NCBI RefSeq assembly: GCF_000224145.3
Contig: NC_020169.2
Location: 704,750 to 768,749, forward strand
Direction of reading: 5' to 3'
Origin: Ciona intestinalis
Taxonomy: Eukaryota > Chordata > Ascidiacea > Phlebobranchia > Cionidae
Length of the DNA: 64,000 nt
Shown piece by piece: positions 1 through 10,113 of the stretch. The position numbers were made by a program, and so were the translations under genes. Below the pieces are notes generated by a model. The model searched no databases and was not told the origin of the DNA. It saw only the letters and a program-made list of their open reading frames with translations. Position 1 is the stretch's first letter, and each line of letters opens with the position of its first letter.

Positions 1-53
1 GAGCCAAGTACTTGGGTATAATCATTTGACACCGTTTGTACGAATCGTTACAT

Positions 54-2145
54 TCATAACTTGTGACTTGCTGCCTGCTCTGCCAACTCCTCCACCATTG
101 TGCCTTTGACTGCATCAATCTAGAATTTTTTTTTTAAATAGATCACAAAAGCAGTTATTAAACAACGTAAAATTACCCTTGCAATCTTCATCATTTTGTG
201 ACTTGAAAACTTGGACTTGACAGCTTGTTGGTAAGAACTCTTTTCAGCAGATTTGAGGTTTTTGGCTAAATGACACACAACTGGTATCAAGTCTTCTTTG
301 GTGTAGGTGCTGTAGTGCTCAAGGGTGGGAGTCTGCACAACAAAGTAGTTATGATTATTAAAAAAAAAAAAAAAATTAGCATGTTAAATTTTATTTTGGC
401 ATGCTATCATAATTACCCATTCTGAATCTTCCAGCAGTTTAATGGACGCACAACAAAGTAGTTATGATTATTAAAAAAAAAAAAAAAATTAGCATGTTAA
501 ATTTTATTTTGGCATGCTATCATAATTACCCATTCTGAATCTTCCAGCAGTTTAATGGACAAGCAGAGAGCACCAGCAGCCAGTTGGGAAGGTGGTACAT
601 GGCACATGTCATTGTCAACCAGTGACAATTCCATCAGGTATTTAGCAAGGGTGTGCTGAGTAGCATCTACCTGTAAGTTGCACAAAATGTTATAATTTGT
701 GGAATATTTTAGTTATCTGTCCAGCTTTTAACTTGTGTTTCAATAAAATATTGTTTTAAGCAACAATAGTTACCTGTCCAGCTTTGGAATTTCGTCTCAA
801 GAAATGCAAAGGTAATGGTCTTCCAAGGCTGAAGTTAATGGTTTTCAGCATCAAGATTTCCATGCTTAAAATCTGGGCTTGGGTAAAAGCCTTGTCTGTG
901 ATGTAAACGAAGTCGCTGACCTAATATAAATAAAGTTAGACAAGCAGTATTAAGAATGATGCAGTATTTGGAATAAGTTTATTTTTAATTACCTCTGGCG
1001 CATACATCTCTTCATACTTTGAAGCCAGAAGCATTGCAGTCACACCAGCAAGCTGAAGTTTTACCTTGGGCACCGGGTGTACCTGTAGATTCAAAGATTT
1101 ACACACCGTCTAACAGAACCACACCCATAGCTTAACATACCTGCAAAAATCTATCCAAAATTGCAATGGTCAAGTACAAGGTTTCTTGGAGTAATTGAAA
1201 TCTGTGGTGAACTTGGACCAACCAGTCAACAAGGATACATCTCACTCTGGGTTTGAAACCGGTATCTTTGAAGTAGTTTCTTCGAATTGGAGATTCAGAT
1301 TCCAGATACAGCATGTAGTGGTAAATGTCATTAACAAATTCCGAACACAGTTGTGGGTTTTCACAATCATTTTCATCAATATTTTCAACATTGGATTTAA
1401 GGTTTAAATCAAAGATATTGGAGGACAAGTCATCTGTATCTATTTTACAGGGTGAGCCAATTAGCATAGGGGAATCTTTGACAGAACTGGGAAGCAATTT
1501 TTGAATTTCTTGCTTAATAGGTTGCGAGGTTGGCAACGCTTTGGGTTGAGAGAGAACTTTGTTGTGGTTTACTTTAAGAGTAGGTTTGTTCTGCACACTT
1601 TTTTGAAGAGTTGTGCGCGGCTTCATTGGGATGTTGCTTGCTTTCAGTGCATTGCGGGTGGTTGTTGGTTTCTGGAGTTGCATCTTTTGCTTGGCACCCC
1701 CAACAGCTTTGGATGTCTGAACAATAATCAGCTTTAGTACACTATATTGGATCAATATTGGGATGAATTTGCTTTAAATTCTTTACAAAACAGATAAATA
1801 AAGCACTAAGCATCCACAGCACTTCAACTGTTGTCAAGATTAACGAAATGGCACAATTATGGAAAAAACTGTTTAGGCCATTTTCTACAGTTAGATGTGT
1901 ATGCCAAGGTTGTACCAATTTTAACTTACTAGTACTTTCTTGTTGTCAATGGTTTCCAGAGCAGGCCTGGTAGTAGGGATTGCAGTTCTTTTCTTGATGA
2001 TAGCACCATGCTTGGCGGGCAGATTTTCCTGTTTAAAACAGAACTTTAGTGTGAATGCTTACGTCATTAACTAAAGAGCATTTTGAAATGGATATTAACA
2101 AACCTGGATCTGGTTTTCAAGTCTGTTTGCAAGAGTAGTTGCCAT
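54..2145 (-). CDS. CCNB: G2/mitotic cyclin B, 8 exons
   Basis: B-type cyclin, the regulatory partner of CDK1 for entry into mitosis. Exons on the minus strand: 2145-2104, 2028-1930, 1716-1141, 1082-993, 920-774, 670-530, 332-177 and 119-54. All phases agree and give about 438 aa. Exon 2 carries a full destruction box, R-P-A-L-E-T-I-D-N (RxxLxxIxN). Exon 3 holds the cyclin box signature [12 protein letters not shown], followed by [13 protein letters not shown] and then [11 protein letters not shown] and [11 protein letters not shown], all typical of cyclins B1/B2. The start ATGGCAACTACT is the first in-frame ATG. The last exon ends ...EQAASHKL. Exon 6 is disturbed by a tandem duplication of its 3' end and the following intron (see findings). 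A second partial copy of exons 1-3 lies at 5975-6748. Confidence 0.95.
338..556. repeat. 108-bp tandem duplication across a cyclin B splice junction
   Basis: The block containing a poly-A run, GCATGTTAAATTTTATTTTG and the exon end (AATGGGTAATTATG on the minus strand) occurs twice in succession, at about 338-446 and 447-556, with almost no difference. The right-hand copy joins the complete exon 6. The left-hand copy carries only the last part of that exon plus its donor. Recent duplication or unresolved heterozygosity are both possible. Confidence 0.9.
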
Positions 2146-2462
2146 CTTTGTTCAGAGTTGTAGTAAAAGTACTACAATACAAGGTTTTCTTTGAATGCTA
2201 TGTAATCGCAGATTAACTAGCTAGTAAAACGATCAAAACGTTCACTATTCGCAAATGATCGTACAAAATTAAGTGTTTGTACTCGATGGTTGCATAAAAC
2301 TTAAAACCGGAACCTAGAAGAACACACATTCTCAGGATATAAATTAAATGTTACGGTAATACTTAACTAAATTGTTAAACCATATTTGCATCTTAACAAC
2401 ACTTGCAACCATGTAACCACCACACGATCTGTCTTGAACTGCAAACAAAAACAATTCTTTTG

Positions 2463-2580
2463 ATTGGAAATATCTGCGCATAGCCTCATTTTTGGGACGC
2501 TCAAATAAACCGCGTCTTCGTTCTGATTGGTTGGCAAATGCTATGGTCGTCACTGATTGGTCGCATTTTCGGGTATTTAA
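2463..2580 (-). promoter_or_regulatory. Cyclin B upstream region with CCAAT boxes and a CDE/CHR-like site
   Basis: In the cyclin B direction there are three CCAAT boxes (ATTGG on the plus strand at 2463-2467, 2526-2530 and 2556-2560). The last two are 30 bases apart, like NF-Y sites of G2/M genes. Between the boxes and the gene, minus-strand CGCGG, four bases, then TTTGAG (2500-2514) resembles the CDE-4nt-CHR module of cell-cycle promoters. A TTTAAA lies at about 2576. The motifs are seen in the sequence; the function is inferred from vertebrate cyclin B and CDC25C promoters. Confidence 0.5.
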
Positions 2581-2887
2581 ACGTTACCAACAATGCATTT
2601 CTTCTTCCGTTCCGCATGAATAAGTAAACTGAAAAAAACGCCGAAACAATTATTTTTTTCCACGAATTGTTGATTACAAATAAAACTTCTTAATTGCCCG
2701 ATAGACTGCATCAGTCTTATCGCATTTTTTCCCGCCAAGTTACAGCTTCACTGTAAGTTGTCGACACCAAACTGTCGGAATCGTTTTTTACACTTTGTAA
2801 TTTTACCTTTGTAACAAATGTGCATAAAAACGTATAAATTGATCAAAATATTTGTCATATTAAATTAATCAACACTGTACGTGAAAT

Positions 2888-3334
2888 CAGAGCCATAGAA
2901 ATACCGAGTGGTCCAACCCATTGTTACGTAAAAGACAAATTGAACGGCAATTTGGGTCCAAAATAACACAGTAGGTATAGGGAAAATGCATGTTTTTCGG
3001 TAAATTAGAGAAAAACTTGAGTCCAAAAACAAATTTAAAGGTTAAAAAGTGTAAAAACAAGTGTTATTTGTTTTCTGTATCAAAAAAAGTCAAAAAATGG
3101 AATTAGAAGCGGTTGATTTGTGACATTTTAGTCATTTAATGGGGGTAAATTTATATGTTTTTTCAAAAAAATGTTTGGTAATGTAAATAGAAGCTGTTTT
3201 ACGCCTTTCCACAAAAGGAAATCGCAAATAAAACTCAACAAGTTCGTTTAAATTCATTGCGAAAGTCACCGCTTTTGCTCTATTTTGAACACACACAGAC
3301 GGCAGTTGGACTACTCGGTGTTTTTACGACTCTG
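2888..3334 (+). mobile_element. 447-bp hAT-type MITE, copy A
   Basis: The ends are inverted: CAGAGCCATAGAAATACCGA at the left and the complement of ACTCGGTGTTTTTACGACTCTG at the right. It is flanked by an exact 8-bp duplication CGTGAAAT (2880-2887 and 3335-3342). An 8-bp target duplication with a CAGAG end is characteristic of the hAT superfamily. There is no long reading frame, so the element is non-autonomous. Copies B and C lie at 25882 and 26461. Confidence 0.9.
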
Positions 3335-3545
3335 CGTGAAATATTTGATATTAAAAGTTAAAAGTTCGCGATAGCATAGAAATAGTATACCGGTATTATT
3401 GTTAACATGTTAGGGAGTTGCTTGCATTGTGTGTACGACTACTATTATTGTTGGTTGTCCAATATGAATTTATACAGTATGTCATTTTTTACTGCAAAAT
3501 AAATCAGATTTAAATCATGTCTGTAAACTTAATGAATTTTAAAAA

Positions 3546-4303
3546 ATGTTGAGGCTGCTGAGCTCGGGAAGTGAAGAAGAAGAAGAAATAATTCCTCAAG
3601 TTGCTAAAAGGAAACGATCACGATCCGTGCTCAAACTTAGCTCAGATGTAACGATTTGCTTTATTTTTGCATGCTACATTTTGATGTACCTACACAATTT
3701 GCCCTGAATATAAATAAAAACATCTTTTCATGTTCAGTAAAATATGGAATGGTAAACTGCAATGTACAATCATATACTTTAACCAAATTTACTTTATTAT
3801 ATGGACTAATTTAAATTTATTTTTTTCTTATTATACCAGTTGATAAACATTTTTTTAAAGGAAGATGACCCAGAGGACACTGCAGCACAATTGGATAGTA
3901 CGGTTACATCAACAGAGCATGATGATTCAGCCCATCGGGTAAATGTTCTTGAAATAACTTAACCGTGTGCAGCTGATTGACCAAATATTAGGAATGAACG
4001 AACTGTTTGGCCCAAAGTAAATAAATATACAACAAGTAAGGACGGCCATTGTTTGAAAACAATGGTCAATGGAAGTCATCTTGTTTCCCACCTCAGGCGT
4101 GAAATGCATGCATCAGCATGGGCCCCAGACGAATATTTTGCATATTTTAAGTGCTTTTTAGACCTTTATTTATTTGTTTCAAAAGTTGTATTATAGGATA
4201 CAGGAAACACTTATGATGCATCAAAATTAAAATTAATCGAATATTTTACAAGCCAACCAAAACCAAAAGGACCTAAACACCCAAACGTACATCGCTTTAA
4301 TAG
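3546..4303 (+). CDS. Unrecognised gene, 5' exons (partial)
   Basis: A likely first exon starts at ATG 3546 and encodes MLRLLSSGSEEEEE followed by a basic stretch (KRKRSRSVLK), ending in SSD before GTAACG at about 3648. A second exon (about 3862-3938) continues in phase with EDDPEDTAAQLD. Weaker candidates follow: LIDQILGMNELFGP (about 3971), MHASAWAPDEYFAYF (about 4097) and a segment with YDASKLKLIEYF and PKGPKHPNVHRF (about 4197-4303). The acidic-then-basic N-terminus suggests a nuclear protein. I do not recognise the family. It could belong to the ZMYM/SOBP-like gene downstream or be a separate gene cut by the misassembled stretch. Confidence 0.4.
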
Positions 4304-5705
4304 ATAGAGTGTGTTTTTCTTATTCCAACGACACCTTCCTATTTTACTCGGTTCTGTATAGCCAAAGATATTCCAGCTCAAACACCGGGAAATTCATAAA
4401 ACTGATTTGAAAGTTGCGTGGTGAAATAATTGAGAAGTGTACTACCCACGTGACAAAACATGTCACAAAATTGTTGAAGCGTGGCCACTCTCACTCAGAA
4501 AGGTAAAGGGGCAGTGTTTTCAGCGAAAAACGAGAGAACAAAAAAACGCAGGTTTCGCTTTTACGAATGAATCAGTCGCGTGACTAGTACGTTCCTACGT
4601 CACAATCACTGAGCTCGTAGTGAAAAAAGGATAGCGCTAGAGATAACTGTTTGAGGTCAAATATCTCCGCCTATACTGGACCAATTTTAATAAGAAAAGT
4701 ATTTTTAAAATCAATAAAACGGTCGCTTTTTAAATTTACCACAAAAAATAAAAGTAACCTGGGATGTGTATACACACTTTAAGCATTCGCTTTTTAATCG
4801 TAAATAATTGAAATTAATGGAATGCCGGTACCAAATACCTTGAATATATATAATTGTGTAACATAAATAACCCAAACATTGCCCAAAAATGAGCAAATAT
4901 GTCAGTTACATTACACTTGTGAAGTCCAACGATGGTTAAGCGGGGAAACAAGATGGCGGCATTGTCCTTACTTGCTGTTACCTATGTTTTTTGGTTTGGC
5001 CCAGTTACTTAAACTAGATTTCATACAACTTTTGAAAATAATTTATGATCTATTTTGTTGGTGAGATTCTAGTTTTCTTTTTGGTTGCAGTCTAATATAT
5101 GAAAAGTAATGTTTAATACACATGGCATTTCCTATAAATTATTTTTACCACAACACACGTTTTTTTGTATATTCATATCTATATAATCTAATGTTAATGT
5201 AATATATATATCATAATTTATAATAATGTAGTATATATACATAGGCGCCGATTTTTTTAAATTGCAGAAGAGGCCACGTTTATGATGACGTCATTCATTT
5301 TGCAGAAATTAGGAAAATACGGTATACGCGATTTTTTATCACTCGCGCCAAAACACGATTAAGCTATACTTTCCATGGCAGCAGTAACAATAACGGCGAC
5401 TATTAAAGTTTGCCAAAGCTGCTGCCTATTGTTCATGCGGGTATGAAACTGGCAAAATCAGGCAGTCAAACTCGTTCGCCGTTCTTTGAAGGACGTTGTT
5501 CGTACGATACGCACACGAACATTAATGACGCCTCAACAAACCTCAATGCTGTTGATTATTACATAGGTCTTAATTTTGTACAGATCTAGTGTTTGTGGGG
5601 TTTTTAAATCATTAAAACTGTAGATCGTTTTTAAGCGATTCGCAACATAGGCTTTGCCTGTCAATCGTTACTTCGATGACGAATTAATTTTACGAGCAGC
5701 TAAAG
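4304..5705. other. Unassigned stretch
   Basis: There is no convincing coding exon. The stretch contains AT-rich sequence and short unlinked open frames. Around 5330-5560 is a GC-richer part that could be a promoter, but no clear motif set was found. Confidence 0.4.
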
Positions 5706-5849
5706 TTTGTTCCAAAATATGTAGCAAGCACCTATGTCTGCAGATGGCTGTTAAAGTACTTAATTGAACCCAAGGACATCTTCCACGCAAAAAGATTAAA
5801 CCGTTAAGTTAAAGCTTTAATGTGTTTAATACAGACCAATGTATGTGTC

Positions 5850-5974
5850 NNNNNNNNNNNNNNNNNNNNNNNNNNNNNNNNNNNNNNNNNNNNNNNNNNN
5901 NNNNNNNNNNNNNNNNNNNNNNNNNNNNNNNNNNNNNNNNNNNNNNNNNNNNNNNNNNNNNNNNNNNNNNNNNN
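5850..5974. other. Assembly gap (N run)
   Basis: 125 undetermined bases. This is the left edge of the misplaced cyclin B contig. Confidence 1.
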
Positions 5975-6748
5975 TAGGTGCGAGGTTGCAACGCTTGGCT
6001 TGAGAGAGACTTTGTGTGTTTACTTTAAGAGTAGTTTGTTCTGCACACTTTTTGAAGACTTGTGCGCGGCTTCATTGGGATGTTGCTTGCTTTCAGTGCA
6101 TTGCGGCTGTTTGTTGGTTTCTGGAGTTGCATCTTTTGCTTGGCATCCCCAACAGCTTTGGATGTCTGAACAATAATCAGCTTTAGTACACTATATTGGA
6201 TCAATATTGGGATGAATTTGCTTTAAATTCTTCACAAAACAGATAAATAAAGCACTAAGCATCCACAGCACTTCAACTGTTGTCAAGATTAACGAAATGG
6301 CACAATTATGGAAAAAACTTGTTTAGGCCATTTTCTACAGTTAGATGTGTATGCCAAGGTTGTACCAATTTTAACTTACTAGTACTTTCTTGTTGTCAAT
6401 GGTTTCCAGAGCAGGCCTGGTAGTAGGGATTGCAGTTCTTTTCTTGATGATAGCACCATGCTTGGCGGGCAGATTTTCCTGTTTAAAACAGAACTTTAGT
6501 GTGAATGCTTACGTCATTAACTAAAGAGCATTTTGAAATGGATATTAACAAACCTGGATCTGGTTTTCAAGTCTGTTTGCAAGAGTAGTTGCCATCTTTG
6601 TTCAGAGTTGTAGTAAAAATACTACAATACAAGGTTTTCTTTGAATGCTATGTAATCGCAGATTAACTAGCTAGTAAAAACGATCAAAACGTTCACTATT
6701 CGCAAATGATCGTACAAAATTAAGTGTATGTACTCGATGGTTGCATAA
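5975..6748 (-). pseudogene. Second partial copy of cyclin B exons 1-3 (probable assembly duplicate)
   Basis: The sequence repeats about 1525-2310 nearly base for base, including introns and 5' flank. The first 150 bases next to the gap differ mainly by missing single bases (for example GAGGTTGCAACG for GAGGTTGGCAACG), which would break the reading frame. The rest is almost identical. That error pattern and the N runs on both sides argue for a poor-quality haplotype contig placed here rather than a true gene copy. Confidence 0.85.
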
Positions 6749-6873
6749 NNNNNNNNNNNNNNNNNNNNNNNNNNNNNNNNNNNNNNNNNNNNNNNNNNNN
6801 NNNNNNNNNNNNNNNNNNNNNNNNNNNNNNNNNNNNNNNNNNNNNNNNNNNNNNNNNNNNNNNNNNNNNNNNN
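6749..6873. other. Assembly gap (N run)
   Basis: 125 undetermined bases, the right edge of the misplaced contig. The sequence that follows (6874-7020) repeats 5706-5849 from before the first gap. Confidence 1.
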
Positions 6874-7020
6874 AAGTTGTTCCAAAATATGTAGCAAGCA
6901 CCTATGTCTGCAGATGGCTGTTAAAGTACTTAATTGAACCCAAGGGACATCTTCCACGCAAAAAGATTAAACCGTTAAGTTAAAGCTTTAATGTGTTTAA
7001 TACAGACCAATGTATGTGTT
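6874..7020. repeat. Duplicate of the 5706-5849 segment
   Basis: Both segments contain AGCAAGCACCTATGTCTGCA and run on identically to the gap or beyond, except for one extra G in the second copy (CAAGGGACATC versus CAAGGACATC). The second copy is therefore open as ...CRWLLKYLIEPKGHLPRKK, while the first is shifted. This is direct evidence that the interval between them was inserted during assembly. Confidence 0.85.
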
Positions 7021-7594
7021 ATTTGTTTTATTTTAATACAGTCGTTGTATAACCGTATTTGCAAGGGCGCTAGCCATATACTCATAGCAAGCTGTTTTAA
7101 GTATAAAACTAACGTATGTTAACTTTTCGTTAAAGTTTTAATAAACAGTCTCCACCGTAAAGGTACACTATTCAGTTTCCTTTCTCTTGGATTGCTGATA
7201 ATGAACGCGTCAAACCGTATTATGACGTCAATAATCGAATAATATGAAGCAAATAATCAACGTGTGAATCGCTACTATGTCGTAACAAAGCATTATGCGT
7301 GGACGCGTGGTTGAGAAAAACATTACGGAAAATAATCATTGTTACACCAATCGAGGGCGTAATAACTCAGTACGTTTGAATATACAGTTCTTTAGCTATT
7401 TGCGGGCTTAAAACGACTAGTTCTTTTTAATTTTAAACGGGTTTTATTAATAAAATGCAGTTATACGCAGCAGGTGCTGCACCGTCTGCATAATATCCAG
7501 AGTAGGCCGGCCTCGTCTGCACCATATAAAACGGCGCCCATGTATATATATATAGGATTAAGTGTGGTTTTTGAATTTTTTCAATTTTTTACAG

Positions 7595-9685
7595 AAGCAA
7601 TTTGTGCATGGTGCATCAACTGCAAAGACATATCCATGCTGTGTTATAAAAAGAAGTGATGTTTACAAAGTAAAAGTGCAGAAGGTACTTTTGTTTTAAC
7701 AGTAGCAGGTTATTTAACTTTATTGGATCATTTTGTTTTAGAAAAACAGTAAAAAAGTTCAAGTTGGACTAGAAGACAAAAAAGACGTGATGTTGCAATC
7801 GACTCCACTTTCCTTCTCAGTTCAAGTTCATACCTCCAGTGACCAAAAGGCAGAATGGTCACAAACTGGTAAACATTTATTTTAAATATCTAGGCATAGC
7901 TACAAGCAATAGTAAATTTAAACAGTTCCTCATTTTAAATTTCTCATTCCAGAATGCCCAGCAGGAGATTATAGACTGCTTGTGCCAGTATTGATACCAA
8001 CGTATGTTCCTCTTCCATCCAAAATGTTTACCAAAAGTGTTCCTGTGCCGTATGCTGTTCCACTTCCAATTCCCATCCCTGCATTTCTACCAACTCTTTG
8101 TAAAAATGAAGAGGGTAAGTTAAGAAATAAAGTTTCTGTTAAGCGTATACCTGATTTTCGGTAACATTAGGATTTTATTAAATTAGAATTTTTAAGTGAT
8201 GTTAAACTCGCTATACAATTATTATTAAAAGCACTTTATGATTCCATGGCCTCATAAGGTTGCAATACTACATTACTTTTAGATTTTTTAAGCACTTGTC
8301 AATCAATTAAAAAAGAAGTATCAGAAGATGTATTGGAAACAGAGTTGTTAGAGATAGCAGACGCTATAAGAACCTGTGCTCCACCAACGAATAAAAAAGC
8401 ACTTCCTCTAACTGACAGGATTGATTTTAATCAGTCGAGCGTTTTGGAATCAAAAGGTAAGTTTGTTTTTAGACGTTTTATATATGCTGTCATTTTGTCT
8501 GGTTTAGGTTTGAATTCCACACAAGAAAATTCCACCAGTTTAGGTCTATTGTTTGTGGAGACTGCTACAAATGACAGCGATCATAGTCAAAACAACAATA
8601 ACGCGAAGCAAGTAAAACAAACTACAAAAACCAAAACTTCTACTTCCAATGCAAGACAAATGTCCAACACCCAAAGTTTTAAACCTTTATCTCGACAACT
8701 ATCTGCAAGCGTTTGTAGTTCTGTGCCAGTTAATATCAGTAGCCCTCATACCAACCAATCTCATAATGTTGAAAAGAATTTAGGTGTAAAACATCATCGT
8801 AAACAACAAAGAAGTTTGAGCACTAACTCTCAAAATAAAAGTATGATTAATGACAATGTCCTGACCAATTTTCCCTTACCTCGAAACCAATCTACCAGCA
8901 TAGGCATGGCTAATCCAACTCACAGCGGTGCTGTTAAAAGAATGCAGTTTCCAATGCATTCCGCTTATTCCAACTCCCAAACCTCCACAAGAAACTGTAA
9001 TATTTCTGCTATTAACTATCGTGATTCAACTGCGTGTAACATGAACTCTGGTGCAGTAGTCTCACCTGAAGCAGATTTTCAGGGGCATTCCTGCATGAGT
9101 AGAGTGCCTTATGTAAGAGACGAACGTTTTCAACATGGTTACCCAACCTCAGTTGATCTCCTTGAGGAAGCTGCAGCATCAGCACTTATGAGGCTTCCGC
9201 GCGGCGAATCAGGTTGGAGAAACAGCAACAATCAATCTCAACAAAACACAGAAAAGAAAATACCAAACTTACCTGTGGTTCACCGTCAACCTCCCAGTAC
9301 CAAGCATATACACAGTGGTCAATACCATTATCAAAATATTCCTAACTTACCTGAAAATCAGCAACTTGTTAATTTACCATTGGGTGATTCTTATTTTCAT
9401 GGTGCGACTATGAGACACTTATCCCCTAATGATCCAGGTGCTTTAAATCGTATTTACCTACCTACATCATTATCAGAATACCAAGCACCAGCAAGTAGTG
9501 TATTTCAAATGAGACCGCCACACAATAGACACTCAGAAAACACTCCCATAACACAACAACACAGGTATTTCGATAACGCTCCATTAAGTAGAATGCAACA
9601 CCCTCCATCAAATGAACCAGTATTAGATACACCTGATCAAGTCAACTTTGTTTTACCACGCTTCCTTCAGTATCCACCAAGGTGA
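7595..9685 (+). CDS. ZMYM/SOBP-like protein, 3' exons
   Basis: Visible exons are 7595-7684, 7742-7868, 7953-8114 and 8283-9685, all in phase, giving about 593 residues up to TGA 9683-9685. Exon 3 encodes LLVPVLIPTYVPLP and VPVPYAVPLPIPIPAFLP, the alternating Val/Pro/Ile hinge seen after the zinc fingers of MYM-type proteins (ZMYM2/3/4) and in SOBP. Exon 4 then has LETELLEIADAI, like the acidic helix that follows the hinge in ZMYM2. The remaining 400 residues are rich in Asn, Ser, Gln and Pro with no recognised domain; the Cre-like C-terminal domain of ZMYM2 is absent. The upstream zinc-finger exons were not found and may be lost in the misassembled region. A probable nuclear or chromatin role is inference. 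A 51-base GTAAG...TTTAG segment (8457-8507) is in frame and may be an optional intron. Confidence 0.5.
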
Positions 9686-10113
9686 CATTAATTTAAGGTA
9701 CTTTCCTTCTTTGTCACCTCCGAAACTTTATTTTTACTTTTTTTCTTCAAGAGTGTTGAGTTTTACTTGCATATAAGTTGACAACTCTTTCATTTTATCT
9801 TGATCATATTTTATAATTTTTTAAATGTCATTGTATTTTAAGCCAAAAAATTGCTTAACTTTTACATTTATTGTATGAAATAAGTGCTGTTCAGTTTAAT
9901 CAAGTAATGTAATAGTAACTGTTCATACCAAATGTACTAATTCCTTTCATTTTAACGCAATATTTTTTTGAAACAAATAACACTGGTCATAGCTCATTCA
10001 AAAAGGTGGAATTTATAAACATGATTTGTATATTTATTGTTTTGTTTTTTTTTAAATTTACAGCATAGTGATAAAATAGAATTAAAAGCAATGTTAAAAA
10101 CAATATACCAAAG
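9686..10113. other. Convergent 3' ends of the ZMYM-like and NMRK genes
   Basis: AT-rich sequence between two stop codons that face each other. No coding exon is seen; it is presumably 3' untranslated sequence of both genes. Confidence 0.6.

Noticed and set aside
1195-1737. Plus-strand frames over cyclin B exon 3
   Set aside because: Antisense shadows of the cyclin B coding exon.
5820-6176. Open frames running through N gaps at 5820, 6667, 52183 and 60089
   Set aside because: They exist only because N codons do not read as stops.
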